Assembly (NCBI RefSeq): GCF_029962835.1
Contig: NC_080588.1
Span: forward strand, 67,916,001-67,980,000
DNA length: 64,000 nucleotides
Source of the DNA: Magnolia sinica
Taxonomy: Eukaryota; Streptophyta; Magnoliopsida; Magnoliales; Magnoliaceae
Direction: 5' to 3'
The notes under the pieces: model-generated
Seen by the model: only the letters and a program-made list of their open reading frames with translations
Databases searched by the model: none
What the model was told of the DNA's origin: nothing
Translations under genes and position numbers: made by a program
Shown here: piece by piece, positions 58,771-64,000 of the stretch
Position numbering within the stretch: the stretch's first letter is position 1
Layout of the letters: every line of letters begins with the position of its first letter

Positions 58771-59490
58771 AACTCCAATGGTGCGGTGCACTTAATAATC
58801 TAGCTCAAATGATTTTTCTAGTACCACATTATCCACTTAATGGGGCCTACCGGTTTCATGGTCCGGATTTCTTACAAAGCTACCACCTAATCAGGAATCA
58901 GTAGGATGGACCACAGGCCAGCCTACTTCTAGCCGTACCTTATCAGTTCTCCATCCAAAAGCATGATTCACGGGGGGATTTGTTTAATACACCCAACGAA
59001 TATAATCACACGATATAGTGTGCACGTTTTATAATCGTAATCTGTGCAAAATCAATCTACACCGTCCAAATTGTCGGCTCTAATTATTGATGTTTTATAA
59101 CCAAAATTCACAATAAAATCCAAGTGAATCCTAACCATCCGCTCTCTGTCCACACAAAGATAGTTTACCACCATTTTGCAATAATCCTTGACTCACCCAT
59201 TGTAAACTTGGCATAGATCTATGTCAATCTAGACCATCTAAATCGTGGGACGAATTATGGATGGACACTAACTTGAAAATCTTATGGATTAAATATTCTA
59301 TATCGTCCAATTGGTTTGACGTGGAATTCAACAAACAAAATCAGATGGTTAGGATTATCGGATCAGTCTGATATATTGATATGATCCACTGATGATGGCG
59401 CAAGTAGTTTGGACCGAGGATTAATAATCTGTTTCGGGGTATTAGATCATACATCCTCCATACTTCAAACCTTGTGTTTGGACAGTCCAA
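58770..59490 (+). promoter_or_regulatory. Upstream region of UGT gene 3
   Basis: Almost identical to 52260-53009 and uninterrupted, running to the TATA box. It preserves the empty site of the 2.9 kb insertion. Confidence 0.75.
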
Positions 59491-59531
59491 GAATGGTGGT
59501 GAAATGTCACCAGTGTAACCTTTCCTTTGAG

Positions 59532-59539
59532 CTATAAAA
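59532..59539 (+). promoter_or_regulatory. TATA box of UGT gene 3
   Basis: CTATAAAA, 90 bases before the ATG, conserved with gene 1. Confidence 0.65.
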
Positions 59540-59628
59540 CCAAAGTATTTCCTCTCTTCCCTTTGAACTGTGTGGCGTAGACTATAGAGAAGGTGGGCCC
59601 CACCCATCAACGGCGTTTGTTAAGCCAC

Positions 59629-61011
59629 ATGGCTGATGGCATGCATAGGATCATGCTTCCATGGCTGGCCTTTGGCCATATGATCCCATTCCTTCAGCTC
59701 TCCATAGCCTTAGCCAAAGCTGGAATCCGAATCTCCTTCCTCACCACTCAAAAAAACATCCAAAGGCTACCCAAGATCCCACAACATCTAGCAGCTCTGA
59801 TCAATCTGGTGGAGTTTCCCTTGCCAGCGGTAGATGGACTGCCTGAAGGCGCTGAGGCAACTGTCGATATCCTCCAAGGAAGCGACGAGTACTTAAAGAA
59901 GGCCTACGATCTCTCCCACCCCGCCTTCAAGCAGTTCATTACCAAAGAATCGCCGGACTGGATAGTCCATGACGTCTTCCCCAGTTGGGTGAGCAATGTT
60001 GCAAGTGAATTCAAAGTCCCTCGTGTCTTCTTCTCTATTTATTCGGCTACCGTGATTGCATTCTTTGGGCCGATCGCAGACGGCCTAAGGAAAATGTGGC
60101 CATCACCAGAGAACCTGGTGTCCCCGCCTGAGTGGTTTGAATTCGAGTCATCCGTTGCCCTTCCACCCCATGAGACCGCTGGTTTCTACCATAGCGTTTT
60201 CAGCCCAGATGCATCGAGCTTCTCGATTTTGGATCGTTTAGTGATAGCACTCCAAGGGTGTTCGGCAATGGCAATTCGGAGTTGCACTGAGTTCCAAAGG
60301 GAGTACTTGGGCTTACTCAAGAAGTTGCACAAGAGCCCGATCATTCCAGTCGGATTACTTCCACCAACGCCACCAGAGAAGAGAGAAACGACCGACCCCA
60401 AGTGGGCGAACATTCTCAAATGGCTCGATGAACAGACCAACAGATCAGTGGTGTTTGTTTGCTTTGGAAGTGAGTGTAAACTGAGCAGAGATCAAGTGTT
60501 TGAGATTGCCCATGGCCTTTAACTCTCCAATTTGCCATTTCTATGGGCACTCAGGAGTGCCATTTGGGCGACCAATGATATGGATACCCTACCGTCGGGA
60601 TTCGAGAGCCGGATCGGCAGTCGTGGGGTTGTCTATATGGGTTGGAATCCTCAGTTGGAGATACTGGCCCACCCTTCCATCGGTGGACCTTTGTTTCACT
60701 CTGGGTGGGCGTCCATCATCGAGACCGTCCATTATGGGCATTCTCTCGTCGTATTGCCGCTTGTGAACGTCCAGTCATTGGATGCGAGGATGTTGGTAGA
60801 CAAGGGGCTCGCTATAAAAGTTGAGATAAACGATGATGGGTCATTCCACAGGGATGCAGTCGCTCGGTCACTGAGGTGGGCCATGATCGAAGAAGAAGGT
60901 GAAAGTTTCAGGCTTAAATCGATGGAAATGAAGGCCGTTTTCAGTGATCAGACACTCCATGAAAACTATATGAATGAATTTATCAACTTCCTCAGAATCT
61001 CCAAGACATAA
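59629..61011 (+). pseudogene. UGT91-like pseudogene 3, single nonsense codon
   Basis: Start, length (1383 bases) and reading frame equal those of gene 1. The only break is a TAA at 60520-60522 (codon 298), where gene 1 has CAA (Gln298), a single C-to-T change. His17 and the PDWIVHD Asp are kept. The donor box beyond the stop is open in frame: WNPQLEILAHPS, HSGWASIIE, and final residues Val-Gln rather than Asp-Gln. The truncated 297-residue product would lack the PSPG box. A young pseudogene, or an allele that is functional in other individuals. Promoter TATA and poly(A) signal (61028) are conserved. Confidence 0.93.
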
Positions 61012-61027
61012 TGGGCAACTGATCTGA

Positions 61028-61033
61028 AATAAA
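61028..61033 (+). terminator. Poly(A) signal of UGT pseudogene 3
   Basis: AATAAA, same context as 46738-46743. Confidence 0.55.
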
Positions 61034-61118
61034 ATGTAAAGATTTGGCTGTTAGCATTCCAAACTTTTATGTAATATGATTTGTATTATCAGGGAGCTTT
61101 CCCATTGGATGTGAACTT

Positions 61119-62320
61119 TGTTATGGAAAATGTTTTGATTAAAAAACATTTTAAATAAAAAAATTATATATAAATATATAAAAAGGTTTATGAAAATTTT
61201 AGTTTTTTGTGTTTAAGAAATAGTCCAACATCGTAAAGTAGAGAAGATAATTTTTTCTTAATAAGTAGGGTGTTGAGTACCTTACTATATGCTTGGTGAA
61301 TTAAGAGTACCAAGACTTGTGTGTTCCAATTAATGTGAACACACGCGCGCACGGGCTCGAGCTCGGTGCGAGGACATAGGCATGTGAGGCAGTGTGGCTG
61401 TAGAGGTGAGGGTGGTGCACTTTGACATGTGCATCGTGTCTCTCTCTTGCGACCTTACGCAAACCAACACGAGACAGGCGTGAGTTGTAGTGCAACAATG
61501 GCTAAGAGAGATGGGTTAGGTGGCTGGATTTGGAGTGTTGTGGGTAAGAAGTCTGAAAGATATTTATCTAACTTATATAGGGGGCTAAAACTAACATTTA
61601 AGAGGCCTAGTGTAACTGCTCATGCAGTAATAAACCGGACCATGAAAAAACTAATGTATGTGGCTAGCCCAACTCATAAACGGCTAGCCACTCAGTCTAA
61701 ATGGCTAGTATGCAGCTAGTTTTTCCACATGTAAAACGGTCAGAAATTTTCAAATAATGACTAGTTTCTCACCAACAGTCAGAAATGGTCAATTGGAGTT
61801 AAGAGCATGAACCAAAATGCCAACAACCCTAGCCTATATAAATTGAGCTTAACTGATTCATTTCATCATAAAAAACCACTTGACTCCTTCTCTCATATGA
61901 ACCAGTAAAGCTCTAAGTGTTCTCTAATCAAGCCAGCAAGGTTTAAAATGAACCTAACCCAACAAGTCCACAAGAACTAGACCAGTATAGTGGTCTAAGC
62001 CAATAATTTCATTTTTTGTCTCTCTCTGACTTAGGAATTTAATTCCTTTAAGTTTTCATCTACCAAGAAACTGAGTTTACAGAGTTCAAATAGTGGTTTC
62101 TTCATGCTCACTGTAACACATAAGCTCGTCGTATCCCAGAAGCTATTTGCCAACATATCGGTAGTCTCAATTACTTTGAGAAGTGGTAAATAACGCTTTA
62201 AGGACAGTGTGATAACACGTGCTTCAACCTATCCTTAATTTGTTCGGTTTCTTTCCTTCTTTTTTACTGAAATTATAATTCTGTAATTTGATAATATCAA
62301 ATTCTTAACAATCTTAAAGT
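61119..62320 (+). mobile_element. Copia-type LTR/leader relic
   Basis: UGT 3' flank homology stops here and TGTTATGGAAAATGTTTTGA begins, a start typical of plant Copia LTRs as I recall them. The stretch is AT-rich with a GCGC/CGAGC-rich patch at 61340-61380. It has no gene and precedes a gag-like region on the same strand. The 3' end of the LTR and a primer site are not evident. Confidence 0.5.
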
Positions 62321-62329
62321 GTTAGTGTA

Positions 62330-63175
62330 ATGGAAATCGAAGGCGTGTCCTCCATCAAACTGATGAACCATGATTTGATTCATCTTAATTTGCTCGACGG
62401 AACCAAATTTACAAGATGGTAAGATAAGATAAAGTTTCTCCTTATAGTATTGAAGATTTACTACATCTTGAATCTGAATATTCAAACACTGCCCGAAGCA
62501 AACGACAAGGACACAAACAAATTATTGCACACAACAAATGAGCTGAAGATGAACTGCTATGTTATGGATACATATTGAACACACTTTCTGACCAACTGTA
62601 TGATGTGTATAAGCAAACTCTGTGTACAAAATAAATTTGGACTGCCCTAGAGTTTAAATGCAATGCTGAAGAAGAATGTGTCAACAAGTTCTTAATAGTC
62701 AGGTACTTCGATTTTAACATAGTAAATAATAAACCATTGCTGCGCCCCAAATCTAATAATTGCAAGTAATTGTACATAAAACTAGGGCCATTAAAATTGA
62801 TGTTCCTGAATCATTCTAAGTCGAGGCTATTATCACAAAATTTCTCCCGATGTGGAAAGACTACAGAAATAAGTTAATGCATAAGACCAAGGACTAAAAG
62901 CTAGAACAAATCTAGAAATATTTGAGAATTGAGGAAAAATCATACAACCGCAATAAAAAAGCTAAAAATGAAAATTCCTCATCCAATGTACAAACAATAG
63001 AAAATACCCAAAATAAGAATCCTAAGAATAACAATTATGTGAAAACCAATAAAGGGATATTCAAGAAAACACAAAAGAAGAACAAATAAGACAAAACCTC
63101 TAATCATAAACGTTTCAACTCTAGTTATTGTGGTTCGTATAGTCCCCATTCCCAATGTCCTAGTTATCTCAATAC
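62330..63175 (+). pseudogene. Ty1/Copia gag remnant
   Basis: Pieces in shifting plus-strand frames resemble Copia gag (UBN2-type): LDGTKFTRW then DKIKFLLIVLKIYYIL (62395-62465), KFLIVRYFDFNIVNNKPL (~62680-62740), WKDYRNKLMHKTKD (~62850-62900), LRIEEKSYNRNKK (~62925-62965), and a zinc-knuckle-like SSYCGSYSPHSQCPSY near 63120-63165. Many stops and shifts occur. No protease, integrase or RT follows. Confidence 0.7.
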
Positions 63176-63178
63176 TCC

Positions 63179-63190
63179 GCTCTAATACCA
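63179..63190 (-). promoter_or_regulatory. Primer-binding-site-like motif (tRNA-iMet)
   Basis: On the minus strand the bases read TGGTATTAGAGC, one mismatch from TGGTATCAGAGC, the primer site complementary to plant initiator methionine tRNA. It sits three to four bases past the inner end of the LTR at 63194, the expected place for a minus-strand element. Confidence 0.65.
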
Positions 63191-63193
63191 ACT

Positions 63194-64000
63194 TTTAATG
63201 CCCCGAAAATCGACACATGAGTACATAGATTTCAATCCCAAGTTCCCAAGTGTTAACTTAATAAAATGCATATATATCTTCGTTCAGATTCATATAAAAA
63301 TAATCAGAGTAACGCAAGTTAACTTAGCGGATACAAAGCGAGGTAGAGATAGCGAAAAATCGAGAAATATAAGGCTAACGTCAAAAATACAAGTCCAACA
63401 GTGGTGATCACTCAAAATAGGGATTATGCAACCCACAATGAACATACAACAAAATTTATACATAAAGTATGCCCAATAGTGGACCCTAACATATACATGC
63501 ATAAAATAAAAATAAAAGCAAAGTCTTCTAACTTCACCCAACGCTCCTAAGGCATCTTGGCGAAAAGCGCAAGCCAATCCAAGGCTACCCGCCGGAGGCC
63601 TCGATAAAACCTGCATCAATAACAATGCCTGCTTGGTGTTTTAAAACACTATCCCAGGTGGGAGTGAATAGCTAACTCAGTAATTCCATTAGTTCTAAGT
63701 TACATATATTATTAACCCAATCAGCGTAGATAACGATAAAATAAAAAATCAAGCACTTCCTAAATACTCTTGTTAAATGCATGAGGGAGATTATGAAATG
63801 ATGCATGCACCTCACAATCCAACACTCCCTCATAAGCGACTTCAACGCCTATTTCGCAAATGTCAACACTCCCTCATCACGCAACTCCACCAAATCGCCA
63901 CATCTTATCTAATGCAATGCGATTGATGCGTACATTAGTCGAGTAATTATTAAGTTCCATTCATCCCGCATATTGGCGAAGCTAGGATACCGACGTCATA
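63194..64000 (-). mobile_element. LTR of the TGTAACGCCCC family, cut by window edge
   Basis: The edge reads TTTAATGCCCCGAAAATCG, a mutated TGTAACGCCCC end, and an adjacent minus-strand primer site makes it the 3' end of a 5' LTR pointing left. Interior GTTTTAAAACACTATCCCAG, GGTGGGAGTGAATAG and GCATACTTTA-type blocks resemble the outer LTR (about 8440-8540, inverse). It continues beyond the window. Confidence 0.6.

Noticed and set aside
1-64000. tRNA or rRNA genes
   Set aside because: I scanned for the usual box A/box B pattern and rRNA signatures by eye and saw none, apart from the primer-site-like 12-mer at 63179. A tRNA-finding program would settle this.

Overview
The window is a gene-poor, transposon-rich stretch of a plant nuclear genome. 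Evidence: plant-type LINE, LTR, CACTA, Harbinger and hAT sequences, fragments of typical plant genes with GT-AG introns, and a plant family-1 UDP-glycosyltransferase. Many short repeats carry a GTGGGCCCCACCATGATG...CCGTCCATCCATTTT signature, which I associate with magnoliid trees (Lauraceae/Magnoliaceae). That placement is inference only.

Layout. 1-12.8 kb: a decayed minus-strand LINE (ORF1 with an RRM fold, ORF2 with endonuclease and reverse transcriptase), split by a solo-LTR-like element (1348-8979, target duplication GCTCT) that is itself split by a second one (2371-6830). 14.25-20.2 kb: a degenerate CACTA-like element carrying intron-containing exons of a PHD/SWIB/Plus-3 gene and a piece resembling RBM48. 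20.6-27.7 kb: an orphan copy of the upstream region of the local glycosyltransferase genes, one arm of a long inverted repeat whose partner lies 21 kb away, and a 4.5 kb foldback with two AT tracts and a minisatellite. 27.75-43.8 kb: a truncated LTR on the minus strand, split by a 12.86 kb CACTA element (28771-41627, target duplication TAT). The CACTA carries minus-strand pieces of DJ-1, a KEA-type K+ antiporter, a U-box protein and condensin-II subunit CAP-H2, and is split by another solo-LTR-like element (34292-38307, target duplication TCCCA).

44.7-61.1 kb: a tandem array of three UGT91-like glycosyltransferase units. Only the first gene (45339-46721, 460 aa) is open. The second is cut after about 90 codons by a deletion. 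The third is full length except for one CAA-to-TAA stop at codon 298. The units differ by clean MITE insertions (49363-49960, 51508-52078, 53010-55937) whose empty sites survive in sister units. 61.1-64 kb: remains of a Copia-type element (gag pseudogene), then the end of another LTR with an initiator-tRNA-like primer site on the minus strand.

The only gene likely to make a functional protein is the first glycosyltransferase. It is unusual because the Asp-Gln pair that normally closes the 44-residue PSPG donor-sugar motif is Val-His.
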